From Armatimonadota bacterium (GTDB lineage Bacteria > Armatimonadota > UBA5829 > DTJY01): a stretch of DNA of 64,000 nt. The first letter of the stretch is position 1. Every line of letters starts with the position of its first letter. The notes beneath the pieces were generated by a model. It ran no database searches. It was not told where the DNA came from and saw only the letters and a program-made list of their open reading frames with translations. The stretch is from positions 116,652-180,651 of the forward strand of contig JAIMAU010000005.1 of the NCBI GenBank assembly GCA_023511795.1, in the 5' to 3' direction. This document shows, piece after piece, positions 7,705 through 16,379 of the stretch. A program made the position numbers and the translations under genes.

Positions 7705-9653
7705 CTCACCGCCTCAATCTTCACGGCATAAGCTTTGTATATCGGAACGCCCGAAACAGGATCGGTTTCATAAGAAGCCAACGCATTCGGCGAATCGCCT
7801 CCAAAAAAGTGAGGTACATGCACGCAACCTTTGGGTACTGATTCACTTACCGACAGTACCCTTGTTAGGCTGCACGTTTCGGAAATGATTTTAATTGAAC
7901 TTCCGGGTCTGATTCCAAGCCGTTCTGCATCAGCTTCGTTCATTTCGGCAAATGTCTCAGGGTATTCACGCGCCAGAACACTACTCCTTGCTGTCATTGT
8001 ACCGGTCTGCTGATGGAAGTTAATTCGACTGGCAATTAAATAGAATGGATATTCTCCCTCCGAATCCTTAGTAACAGTTTCTATCGGCGCCAACTTTGCT
8101 TCGTTTTCCGCAGGAACCCACGGCCGTCCCCATTCTTCATCTAGCTGGCGGAATGATTGCCCCTTGTAGATAGGAGCAGATGAAGAAATTTCAGCCATTA
8201 CTTTCTCTGGGTCCGCTGACATTTTTGCACCAAGCGCAGCACCCAACATGGCGATTATCTCGAGGTCAGACTTTGATTCTCCTATTCGCTCAAAAACCTT
8301 ACGAACACGTTGAAGGCGGCGCTCAATGTTTGTAAACGTGCCATCTTTCTCCAAGAAGGAGCATGCAGGGAATACCACATCAGCAATGTTCGCCGTTTCT
8401 GTTAAATAAAGGTCAGAAACAGCAAGAAACCCCACCTTATTTAACGCTGAGAGTGTTGCCTGTGTGTTTGGCGCCGAGAGTGCAACGTTTTCGCCAAAGA
8501 CCAATAATGCCTTCAGTGTACCCGACTCGCATGCTTTTAGCATCTCCACGGCCGTCATCCCAGGTTCTGCAGGAAGCTGGCAGTTCCACACTAGTTCCCA
8601 TACTTTTCTTGCAACAGGATCAGCTAGCTTCAGATAGCCCGGAAGCAGATCATTCGTCAAGCCAACATCACATGCCCCTTGGGCGTTGTTTTGACCTCGG
8701 AGAGTCATAACTGACCCTCCCAAGAGTATGGCTATGTTCGCAAGTCCTTTCACAATTTCCGTAGAGTGAGGTTGCTGCAAAGCGCCAAGTCCAAACATCA
8801 CGATAGTGGGAGGATTGCTTGCAACTAGTTCAACGGCCTTGTGTACCTCTGCCGGCTCAAGCCAGCACGAATATTTAAGCTGGCTTATTTCTATGCCTTC
8901 AAGAGAAGCACGAAGCTCTTCAAAGCCTGGAATCTCTGGAGCATTCTTCGTATAAAGCCTTTCGGCAATGATAATCTTTAGAAATGCTCTAATCCAAGCA
9001 AGGTCAGCTCCTGGTTTTGGATGGAGCCATAAACTAGTGTGTGGGGCAAGTCTGGTTTCCCGTGGGTCTATTGCCACTACCTTACACCCGTTGTCGGCTG
9101 CGTCCTCAATTCGCGAACCAACATGTGCAAGTTGTTCCATAACGTTTGACCCGACGATTAGAATGGAGCCAGCCTTTGGAATGGCACTTAACTCTACCTG
9201 TGAACCAGGCGTTCCAGTCGTCTCAAGGAGCGCTGGTATTAAGGAGGCATCATAAAAACGACATGCACCATCAATATTAGGGGTTCGTATTACACTCCGA
9301 GCAAACTTAACCAGCGAATAGCATTCCTCATTTGTGGTCTTCGCTGAGCCTATAATCCCAATGCTTTGAGGCCCTGACTCGGAGATAATTTTCTTTAACG
9401 CTGAAGCGGCGTAATTAATTGCATCGTCCCATGAAGTAGCCTCAAGACGGTCACCGTTGCGAACCAAGGGTTTTATTAGGCGATCAGCCCCTAGGATTGC
9501 GGGAGTTGCATTCCACCCTTTTATGCAAAGTCTGCCGTTGCTAACAGGGTGATTCTCGCTAGGGAAAAGTCCAGTAACTTTTCCATTTTCTTGTTGCACA
9601 TACATCGCACAACCGCAACTGCAAAACCCGCATGTTGTGAGAACATAGCTCAT
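7701..9653 (-). CDS. Molybdopterin-oxidoreductase-like Fe-S protein (formate dehydrogenase H / NuoG relative) lacking the Mo ligand
   Basis: The 650-residue protein has the FdhF fold order: N-terminal [4Fe-4S] site (C8, C11, C15, C43, then K45), the molybdopterin domains with RGQNNAQGACDVG, and a C-terminal dinucleotide-binding domain (TGTMTARS, NEADAERLGI). Against E. coli FdhF (VDCCARV-Sec-H) the matching stretch reads IDGACRF-Tyr134-Asp135. The Sec/Cys molybdenum ligand and the adjacent catalytic His are therefore absent; the codon is TAT, not TGA. A normal formate dehydrogenase seems unlikely. It may act as an electron conduit like NuoG. It is first in the hydrogenase operon, with AAGGAGG placed 7 bases before ATG 9653. 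Cofactor content and function are inference. Confidence 0.85.
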   Translation of the reverse strand: MSYVLTTCGFCSCGCAMYVQQENGKVTGLFPSENHPVSNGRLCIKGWNATPAILGADRLIKPLVRNGDRLEATSWDDAINYAASALKKIISESGPQSIGIIGSAKTTNEECYSLVKFARSVIRTPNIDGACRFYDASLIPALLETTGTPGSQVELSAIPKAGSILIVGSNVMEQLAHVGSRIEDAADNGCKVVAIDPRETRLAPHTSLWLHPKPGADLAWIRAFLKIIIAERLYTKNAPEIPGFEELRASLEGIEISQLKYSCWLEPAEVHKAVELVASNPPTIVMFGLGALQQPHSTEIVKGLANIAILLGGSVMTLRGQNNAQGACDVGLTNDLLPGYLKLADPVARKVWELVWNCQLPAEPGMTAVEMLKACESGTLKALLVFGENVALSAPNTQATLSALNKVGFLAVSDLYLTETANIADVVFPACSFLEKDGTFTNIERRLQRVRKVFERIGESKSDLEIIAMLGAALGAKMSADPEKVMAEISSSAPIYKGQSFRQLDEEWGRPWVPAENEAKLAPIETVTKDSEGEYPFYLIASRINFHQQTGTMTARSSVLAREYPETFAEMNEADAERLGIRPGSSIKIISETCSLTRVLSVSESVPKGCVHVPHFFGGDSPNALASYETDPVSGVPIYKAYAVKIEAVR

Positions 9654-10233
9654 GAGGCGACCTCCTTAATCCTCATTTCTGCAACCCAAACATCGCTCTC
9701 AAGAAAACCCTTAACATAACGTTAAGATTGCTTAATTATTTCTAAGAACCAGAAATTACTCTTTGTTGACCAAATTCCTAAGTTCTTCTAGAACAAAATG
9801 GGCTATTCAGTCAATAATTCACTTCACGTAGATACATTACCAGGGCATAGTCTAATGAAAGCAGTTTAAGAGCAGGCTAAATAGTGGTTAAATAGCTGTT
9901 AATTTTGCCTTAACTTTTCTTGAACATTTCAATTATTTTTAAACAAGACGTAAGAAAGGCTTTAAAAAGCAAAAGTTTCAAGGAAAAACCGGGTACTATG
10001 ATTCAAACATTAATTCAAGTCACCTAATTCACAGCGCAATCATTGTTAACCTTTGTTATATTATTATTAAGCGATTATAAAAAGTTAAGTGATATACCAT
10101 ATTGGCAACTTCTCAGCATGCCATGGCACTTTATTTCGGATATATATTTGCAAGATTTTGGCTTGCCAGAAAACACCTTGAGTATTAAAATTATGAATGC
10201 TGTATTTTCAACAAATTAGGGTGCAGAGACTCC
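9654..10233. other. 580-base intergenic region between divergent genes; GTTAA/TTAAC repeats
   Basis: No gene is visible. The stretch is AT-rich and separates the leftward hydrogenase operon from the rightward acetyltransferase gene. GTTAA or its complement occurs at 9711, 9721, 9887, 9898, 9910, 10045 and 10084. The pair at 9887/9898 is a direct repeat with an 11-base period, and 9710-9726 is an inverted repeat CTTAAC-N5-GTTAAG about 57 bases from the leftward start codon. For the leftward operon a weak promoter candidate is TTGACT (9814-9809), 18 bases, TAGAAG (9790-9785). Confidence 0.5.
10053..10081 (+). promoter_or_regulatory. Putative sigma-70-type promoter for the AAC(3)-like gene
   Basis: TTGTTA at 10053-10058, a 17-base spacer, and TATAAA at 10076-10081 match the bacterial housekeeping consensus at 4/6 and 5/6 positions. 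It lies about 150 bases before the ATG at 10234. The surrounding DNA is AT-rich, so a chance match is possible. Confidence 0.45.
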
Positions 10234-11028
10234 ATGGCTCTAACAAAGAAAGAAATCGTCGAATCTCTCAGGGAAGCTGGACTATTACCAGGCGATAGTC
10301 TGATTTTACACAGCTCATTTCGAAGCCTAGGTCCTGTTGAAGGAGGACCGGAAACTGTTATTGATGCGCTAATTGAAGCTATAAGTCCCGGTGGAAATCT
10401 GATGCTTCCTACGTTCAACTATACCGGAAACATTGCCCAACCATACTTCAACCCAGCGGAGACTCCGTGTTTGACCGGTATAATTCCCGAGTTAGGACGA
10501 AAAAGGCCAAACGCTGTTCGAAGTCTTCACCCAACTCATTCTGTTGCAGTAATCGGACCAGATGCAGTTGAATTAACCAAAGATCATTTATCTTATCGCG
10601 CTGTTGGGATAGGCAGCCCAATAGATCGGCTTGCCAAAATGGGTGGTAAGGTGCTACTTCTTGGCGTTTCAAACACAAGCAATACAACAGTTCATCTAGG
10701 CGAGGAATACGCTGGTGTCCCAAAGGTAGGTTGGACTGAAACCCTACCCTACGCCAAAGTACTTATGCCAGACGGTTCGATATACGAACACCAAATTGAT
10801 ACCTCAACGTCATGCAGCAATGCTTTTGATGCGGTGGAATATATGCTTAGACGCTATGGAGAAATACGCGATTACCGTATAGGCCCATCCCGCATTAAGC
10901 TGATGTTTGGGAAAGATGTGGTAAAGCGTGTGCAAGAGATGATCTCAGAAAAGCCAGATATTTTGCTCTGTACAAATCCCACATGCCGACCATGCACAGG
11001 AGCAAGAACTAATCTCGGAATCCTATAA
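10234..11028 (+). CDS. Aminoglycoside N(3)-acetyltransferase-like protein (antibiotic_NAT family)
   Basis: The 264-residue protein matches the AAC(3)/YokD family: GLLPGDSLILHSSFRSLG near residue 18, LMLPTFNYTG near 56, RSLHPTHSVAVIG near 95 (the catalytic-site His region) and LLGVSNTSNTTVHLGEE near 147. Classical members transfer acetyl from acetyl-CoA to the 3-amino group of aminoglycosides, but many chromosomal homologues are not resistance genes and their substrates are unknown. A Cys-containing C-terminal tail (PTCRPC) is present. It is a lone plus-strand gene between two minus-strand energy-metabolism operons, so its role there is unclear. The start is ATG 10234, with only a weak ribosome site. 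Confidence 0.85.
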   Translation: MALTKKEIVESLREAGLLPGDSLILHSSFRSLGPVEGGPETVIDALIEAISPGGNLMLPTFNYTGNIAQPYFNPAETPCLTGIIPELGRKRPNAVRSLHPTHSVAVIGPDAVELTKDHLSYRAVGIGSPIDRLAKMGGKVLLLGVSNTSNTTVHLGEEYAGVPKVGWTETLPYAKVLMPDGSIYEHQIDTSTSCSNAFDAVEYMLRRYGEIRDYRIGPSRIKLMFGKDVVKRVQEMISEKPDILLCTNPTCRPCTGARTNLGIL

Positions 11029-11142
11029 AAACCGAGGGGCTTTCATTCAAGTATCTGTGTAGTATCTATAGCAATGACACGAAGAAGCATAATATTGTGT
11101 TGTATTGAGCTTTGGCGGCACTTTTGCGCCGTGAAGGTTATT

Positions 11143-11766
11143 TTAGCTTAGCTCCGTCATATCTACACCTGAAAGAGCGTCTAATAAGAGTTCTGCACTT
11201 ACTACCCTATCTTCAGCTGGCAAAAGATGTTCGATATCTGCTTGGTAAATAACATTTGCACCTGGCCCAATTTCCTCATCGCCTTCATATCTAACCAGGA
11301 TAACCGGCACACGGGGTAAAATGAAAAACCTATAACGAACGCCTGGCTCAGGAAGGCGCTCCCCACCTATCTTCTCGCTCAATTTGATAAACTGTTCAGC
11401 CGTTCTCCCAGAAGTTGCCAAAAAACGCCCAATAATTCTCTTTTGGTAAACAACCCCATAGCTTTGAGCATCTAAAAACCTATTGAATGTCATCTCCCTT
11501 GAGTCGACAGATACATCCTTTGAGCCAAGGTAATGAACACACAGCACAGCCCATTTGCGCTTTGCCTTCCCACTGCCCTTTACAAATACATCTCGGCGCA
11601 GTAGATCAACAAGCAATACCATATTCAGCGCTGGAACGAAGATTACGTTATCTTTTCTACGCGCGCCAAGTGCCTCGAGCGTTGCCTTTGACGGCGGGCT
11701 TTCTACTAACGCATCCAGTCCTATCTGCAATGCCAAGTCATATGGTTTTTGACCAGGAGGCAACAT
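11143..11766 (-). CDS. DUF3786-like protein at the end of the acs operon
   Basis: The 207-residue soluble protein resembles DUF3786, a family of unknown function that I recall from acetogens and methanogens, often near corrinoid or CO dehydrogenase genes. Visible traits are VPALNMVLLVDLLRRDVFV near residue 43, WAVLCVHYLGSKD near 72, and FFILPRVPVILVRYEGDEE near 150. There are no CxxC clusters and no membrane segments. The ATG at 11766 lies 3 bases after the acsE stop with AGAGGTAAAGG upstream, so it is co-translated with the methyltransferase. This argues for a role in the methyl-corrinoid step, but the activity is unknown. The family assignment is from memory of the pattern, not a search. 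Confidence 0.7.
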   Translation of the reverse strand: MLPPGQKPYDLALQIGLDALVESPPSKATLEALGARRKDNVIFVPALNMVLLVDLLRRDVFVKGSGKAKRKWAVLCVHYLGSKDVSVDSREMTFNRFLDAQSYGVVYQKRIIGRFLATSGRTAEQFIKLSEKIGGERLPEPGVRYRFFILPRVPVILVRYEGDEEIGPGANVIYQADIEHLLPAEDRVVSAELLLDALSGVDMTELS

Positions 11767-11769
11767 CCT

Positions 11770-12558
11770 TTACCTCTGCCGGTATGCCTTTAGGAAGGAA
11801 TCGCTGTATATTGTTCGATTCATTAACATCTCTGCGGTAATTAGAGTATCTATTAGCTCGGTGTCGAGGGGATCCAAAATTGCTGCGTCGAGCCCCATTC
11901 CAATAGCCATTGCTAAAAACACTCGATTAATCAACTTTCGCTCAACAGCACCTTGGGAAAGGTTACTCAACCCAATAACAATGTGCGGTGCTGGCTCCGA
12001 AAGCATTGTGAACTGCTTGATAGACTCAAGCACCTTCCCAGGACCCGTCTGGTCGGCTTTTACAGGTAGAACAATAGGATCTATATAAAGCTTATCAATA
12101 GGAACGTCAAACTCCATAGCTTTCGCTATCACGCGCATGGCAATTTCCACACGCCCGTCGACATCAACCGGCACACCCTTTTCATCCATGCACAAAGCCA
12201 CAATGGATGCATCGTACTCTTTGGCGAGGCTAAGGAAATTATTGAGCACCTCATCCTGGCCTGTAGTCGAGTTAATCATTTTTGGTCCTGAGCAAGCTTC
12301 CAATCCAGCTTTTACTGTTACTAGATTGGGACTGTCAATCGAAAGAGGAACTTCAGTTACTTCACGGACCGTCTGAACAAGCCACCGCATAGCTCCAACT
12401 GGGTCCTCCGTGGCCGTTCCCACATTTATATCAAGCATGTCTGCCCCTTCTGCCACCTGCTTTAATGCAAGATCCTGGATTGTAGCTTTATCTCTCTCTT
12501 GAATTGCCGCATTAACAGCCTTAAACATTCCATTGATGCGCTCGCCAATTATAATCAC
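11770..12558 (-). CDS. acsE: 5-methyltetrahydrofolate:corrinoid/iron-sulfur protein methyltransferase (AcsE)
   Basis: The 262-residue protein is a pterin-binding TIM barrel. It keeps the residues known from Moorella AcsE at the same numbers: Asp75 and Asn96 (SIDSPN and MINSTTG), and Asp160 in YIDPIVLPV. It moves the methyl group from methyl-tetrahydrofolate to the cobalt of the AcsC/AcsD corrinoid protein, joining the methyl and carbonyl branches. The start is a GTG at 12558, 8 bases after AAAGGAG. It follows acsD by 23 bases and is followed at once by the DUF3786-like gene. Confidence 0.95.
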   Translation of the reverse strand: MIIIGERINGMFKAVNAAIQERDKATIQDLALKQVAEGADMLDINVGTATEDPVGAMRWLVQTVREVTEVPLSIDSPNLVTVKAGLEACSGPKMINSTTGQDEVLNNFLSLAKEYDASIVALCMDEKGVPVDVDGRVEIAMRVIAKAMEFDVPIDKLYIDPIVLPVKADQTGPGKVLESIKQFTMLSEPAPHIVIGLSNLSQGAVERKLINRVFLAMAIGMGLDAAILDPLDTELIDTLITAEMLMNRTIYSDSFLKAYRQR

Positions 12559-12581
12559 GTGAAAAATCTCCTTTCAGTAAA

Positions 12582-13562
12582 TTATTTTGCAGCTTGTTGT
12601 TTACTCATAAGCATATCAATAATCTGGTTGACCATCGCTACAGCTTTTGGATGGCGCATGATAAGCAGGTCGCTACCAGCTTGCAACAGCATAACAGCTG
12701 TCATAGCTTCCCACATTATGCCTCTATCTTCGGCTGGCCCCCAATGGGGTACTTCCTCAGTGGTTGCCTTTGCCTCTTTTGCATTCCACGCCTCCTGCCC
12801 TATTTGGCAGACTACGGGCGGTGACATCATCTTATCACCCATTAGTGCCGCAAGCCGTCCCCGTTCTTGGATTGAGTAAGCATATTCGATGCCATAGCCA
12901 AGCCCGCCAGTAGTCGGATACATTACAACTCGATTAAGAGGAAAGCCCATTTCGGAAATCAACACATTAAGCTGTTTGGCGATATTAATGTCAAGCGGAG
13001 ACTCTGCGATTAGTGCATGTCCATCTGCCATACATGACGCGACAAGTGTCTTGTAGTTGTCTTCCTTAGCTGTGCCAATCAAGCATCTCTCACCTGCCGC
13101 CGCCTGACTGCACGCAGGGAGAACAATGTTGTCTTTCTCATCAACATCGCAACCCCAAATCACCAATGGCACATCTACCGCTCTCAATACTTCCTCAACA
13201 ACCTTTACTGCTTCATCTGGACTCTTGTCTTCTGAATCGGGATGGATGCCTTCAAGCTTGAGGCATATCATTTCAGCACCATATTGGCTTACGCACTTTG
13301 CTGCCCACTCACCTGGTTTACCTACAACGTCAGCAAACGGCTTGATCAAAGTTTCGGGCCAATCGGAAGGCACGCAATCGAGCACTTCCATCGCAATTAC
13401 GGGTTTATTTGGCGTTATACCTTCAAACGTTAAAAATGGAAGAGTTGTCGCGCCACCAATGTCTATTTTTCTGCAGCGAGTTCCGCCCTCTGAAGCCGTG
13501 GCACCTAAGGTAACCGTAGCAACTCCAGATGACCACTTCTCTATAGGCTCCTCAAAAGTCAT
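12582..13562 (-). CDS. acsD: Corrinoid/iron-sulfur protein small subunit (AcsD, CODH/ACS delta)
   Basis: The 326-residue protein matches the small (delta) subunit of the corrinoid Fe-S protein, a TIM-barrel partner that holds the cobamide together with AcsC. Recognisable segments are KPVIAMEVLDCVPSDWPETL near residue 53, CLKLEGIHPDSEDKSP near 98, PLVIWGCDVDEKDN near 134 and MYPTTGGLGYGIEYAYS near 214. Its cobalt centre shuttles methyl groups from AcsE to AcsB. The ATG at 13562 has AAGGAG about 10 bases upstream. It lies 45 bases after cooC. Nothing looks broken. Confidence 0.94.
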   Translation of the reverse strand: MTFEEPIEKWSSGVATVTLGATASEGGTRCRKIDIGGATTLPFLTFEGITPNKPVIAMEVLDCVPSDWPETLIKPFADVVGKPGEWAAKCVSQYGAEMICLKLEGIHPDSEDKSPDEAVKVVEEVLRAVDVPLVIWGCDVDEKDNIVLPACSQAAAGERCLIGTAKEDNYKTLVASCMADGHALIAESPLDINIAKQLNVLISEMGFPLNRVVMYPTTGGLGYGIEYAYSIQERGRLAALMGDKMMSPPVVCQIGQEAWNAKEAKATTEEVPHWGPAEDRGIMWEAMTAVMLLQAGSDLLIMRHPKAVAMVNQIIDMLMSKQQAAK

Positions 13563-13607
13563 ACTTTTCGTTCTCCTTTTTGGTATCTCAAAATTATCAG
13601 TGAAGTT

Positions 13608-14354
13608 TCACATTTCGATGCGCTCGAATGCCCGAGCCAATGCTGTCACCGCCTTTGAATCATTCGGCAGGTCCAGAATTGACTTGCACTCAAGCTCATA
13701 TTTCTGAATTAGGAAATCTTCAGGAATACAACCAAATAATTCTAGTCCCACATATTCCCTCGCAGAACGTTCGACTTCCCCATAATTGGTAACACGATTG
13801 AGCAGCAGCCACATTTGCCCACGAACTACCTCTAGTTCGCAAGCTAGCTCCGCAATTCGCTTTGCAGACCGCATGCACGTGGGGGTTGGGTCGCTCACAA
13901 TGAGCATGAGATCAACCTTGTCATTCGTACGCCGGCTGAGGTGCTCCATTCCAGCTTCATTATCAATTACAACATGTTTATATCTTGAAGACAATCCTTG
14001 AAGGAAGGTTCGAAGCATGTTGTTCACTGAGCAATAGCACCCAGGGCCTTCTCCACGCCCCATAACCACTAGGTCAAAACCTTTTCCCTCAGCAACAGCG
14101 TCTTGAACACCATACTCGATTAGGTTTTGCTTTGGTATTCCCACAGGACCGGCATACTTGGATTTGAGTACATCTTCCCTCAAACTACCTATTGTTATAT
14201 CAGCCACGAGTCCTAGCTTATCGCCGAAGTTGCTGTTTGGGTCAGCATCGACCGCAAGAATAGGCTTTTCATTTTTCCTTAACAGATGCCTAACAATAAG
14301 TGCCGCCAGCGTTGACTTGCCAGCTCCACCTTTTCCTGATACAGCAATAACCAC
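13608..14354 (-). CDS. cooC: CODH/ACS nickel-insertion ATPase (CooC/AcsF family)
   Basis: The 248-residue P-loop protein of the MinD/ParA type has the deviant Walker A SGKGGAGKST at residues 6-15 and the nickel-binding CxC of CooC proteins, Cys106-Tyr-Cys108 in GPGCYCSVNN. It is expected to load nickel into CO dehydrogenase and/or acetyl-CoA synthase. Its place inside the acs operon suits either target. Because CooS here appears to lack C-cluster ligands, the AcsB A-cluster (two nickel atoms) may be its main client. The start is GTG 14354 with AGAGG upstream, 11 bases after the RACo stop. Confidence 0.93.
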   Translation of the reverse strand: MVIAVSGKGGAGKSTLAALIVRHLLRKNEKPILAVDADPNSNFGDKLGLVADITIGSLREDVLKSKYAGPVGIPKQNLIEYGVQDAVAEGKGFDLVVMGRGEGPGCYCSVNNMLRTFLQGLSSRYKHVVIDNEAGMEHLSRRTNDKVDLMLIVSDPTPTCMRSAKRIAELACELEVVRGQMWLLLNRVTNYGEVERSAREYVGLELFGCIPEDFLIQKYELECKSILDLPNDSKAVTALARAFERIEM

Positions 14355-14365
14355 GAGATTTACCT

Positions 14366-16321
14366 CTAACCTAAGCTGAAATTTTGGTTGTTTTGTCCAA
14401 TCTCTGCAACCACCGATGGAAATTTTTCTATGTCAGTATGCGGCAGAAAAAGCGCCGCCGTGTAATCATTCATGAACCTAGCATCAGTACTCAGCTCTAT
14501 ATACGTCATCCTAGACGCAACAGCCTTGGCTTCTTCGAACGCCTGCTTTGACAATAGAATGGTTTTTGCTCCTTGAACTGAGCCATTTCCGATGAAGCAG
14601 AAACGATTCTCCTGGATGTCGGGTAGCAATCCTATCGTTACTGCCTCCCTCACATTTAAGTAGTTCCCAAAACCCCCTGAAATGTAGAAACACTCAATAT
14701 CTTGGAAAGACATACCAACTCGTTCAAGCAAGCACTCTGCTGCATGATAAATAGCACCCTTCGAGCGAATAAAGTTTTCTACATCAGCCTGGGTTATGAC
14801 TATGTCTCTACCAGTGGCAGTCTCATCGCCATCTACGAGAACAAATTCCAAACCTTCCTCGCCCTCACGTATTCGCCTTGCATTTTTATTGGCAACAAAA
14901 GCACCACTACGGTCAAGGTAACCGTAGCGAAGCATCTCGGCAATTGCGTCTATCATTCCGGAACCGCAAATTCCTAGGGGCTTTCCACCACCAATCACGT
15001 TATAAGAAACTGTTCCGCTATTTTCCATCGAAACTCTATCAATCGCCCCAATAGTTGCCCGCATTCCACAAGAGATACCGCCACCTTCAAAAGCCGGTCC
15101 TGCCGACGCCGAGCAACAAGCCAACCATTCCTTGTTGCCGACAACAATCTCTCCATTAGTACCTAAATCAATTAACATTGAAGGTAACTCAGACTGGAGC
15201 ATTCCGGACACCAAAACGGCGGCGACAATATCACCTCCAACATAAGAGGCAACTGACGGCACACAACCCAGCAATCCGCGTGGACTAATATTTATTCCTA
15301 CTTTAGCCGCTAAAAACACGGGAGGTGCAACTGCTACCGGGACATACGGGTCTGTACGAATATTGCTTGGGTCGAGATCTAGCAAAAAGTGAATCATTGT
15401 CGTATTACCAGCGCACATTACAAAGTTCACATCATGTGGGGCAACGCCAGCAGTTTCAGCCAACCTCTGAATCAGGTTATTTATGTCAGCCACAACACAA
15501 GCAGACAATTGATTGCGCTTTTCTTCTGTATTTGCGAACATTATTCGAGAAATTACATCCTCGCCATACTGCATCTGAGAGTTATATTTCGAATCGCCGG
15601 CAATAGTCTTGCATGTATTCAAGTCTATGAGGTAAGCTACTATGGTAGTAGTGCCAACATCCACTGCCACACCGTAATTAGTGCCAGACGTATCGCCACT
15701 CTGTATTTGAATTATGTCAGACGCACTGCCGCACTGGCTCAATATGGCCGTTACTTTCCAGTCTTGTTCCCGTAATAGCTTTGGCAATTGCCTCAATTGC
15801 TCTAAATCAATCTGAAATTGCGTCAAACCGCATTCTCTTCTAAGTTCCCTAAACAAACGCTCCATGTCACTGAGGCTATCTTGCAATGTTGGCGGTGGCA
15901 TTTTAATATAAACTTTTTTTAACAGTGGGTCATGAGGGTAAAGTTTGCCCATTCCTACTAGCGGTCGACTAGAATCGAACTCGAAATCATCCCTACCTCT
16001 TGGGTAAAGCATATCATCAAATCGGGCCTCGGCTGGCACCTCAACAACCACATCTCCAACCACATGGCACTTGCATGCAAGAACATATCCTTGCTTGAAT
16101 TCCTCGCTCGTTAGATTTAACGTTGGCTCAGCATTTACTTCCCCAGACTTGACAATGACCTTGCATTGCCCACATACTCCTTTGCCGCCACAACTCGCAT
16201 TTATTGGGATACCTGCTAGTATGCTGGCTTCTAAAATGCTCTTTCCGCAGTCAACCAAAACCGTCTTTTTGTCCGGCAAAAACGTAACTGCGAACTTATT
16301 TTTCGATGCAGACTTATCCAT
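14366..16321 (-). CDS. Reductive activator of corrinoid protein (RACo; ASKHA ATPase with 2Fe-2S domain)
   Basis: From ATG 16321 the protein has 651 residues. An N-terminal plant-type [2Fe-2S] domain (C44, C50, C53, C83) is followed by linker domains and a large ASKHA-fold ATPase domain (DUF4445) with DVGTTTIVAYLIDL, DLGTNGEIVVG and YISGGFGNYL motifs. RACo uses ATP to re-reduce the corrinoid Fe-S protein when cobalt is accidentally oxidised to Co(II); it corresponds to orf7 of the Moorella acs cluster. The frame is open for 50 more codons upstream, but that would overlap acsC and gives no family-like sequence, so I chose 16321. The gap to acsC is 58 bases. Confidence 0.92.
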   Translation of the reverse strand: MDKSASKNKFAVTFLPDKKTVLVDCGKSILEASILAGIPINASCGGKGVCGQCKVIVKSGEVNAEPTLNLTSEEFKQGYVLACKCHVVGDVVVEVPAEARFDDMLYPRGRDDFEFDSSRPLVGMGKLYPHDPLLKKVYIKMPPPTLQDSLSDMERLFRELRRECGLTQFQIDLEQLRQLPKLLREQDWKVTAILSQCGSASDIIQIQSGDTSGTNYGVAVDVGTTTIVAYLIDLNTCKTIAGDSKYNSQMQYGEDVISRIMFANTEEKRNQLSACVVADINNLIQRLAETAGVAPHDVNFVMCAGNTTMIHFLLDLDPSNIRTDPYVPVAVAPPVFLAAKVGINISPRGLLGCVPSVASYVGGDIVAAVLVSGMLQSELPSMLIDLGTNGEIVVGNKEWLACCSASAGPAFEGGGISCGMRATIGAIDRVSMENSGTVSYNVIGGGKPLGICGSGMIDAIAEMLRYGYLDRSGAFVANKNARRIREGEEGLEFVLVDGDETATGRDIVITQADVENFIRSKGAIYHAAECLLERVGMSFQDIECFYISGGFGNYLNVREAVTIGLLPDIQENRFCFIGNGSVQGAKTILLSKQAFEEAKAVASRMTYIELSTDARFMNDYTAALFLPHTDIEKFPSVVAEIGQNNQNFSLG

Positions 16322-16379
16322 TGGTGTTGCCTTTGAGTAAAGAGAAACTGGCAGAAAACTCAGTAGCCGAGATATTACC

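Noticed and set aside
9252..9254. Selenocysteine codon in the formate-dehydrogenase-like gene
   Set aside because: The codon at the Sec position is TAT (Tyr), not TGA.
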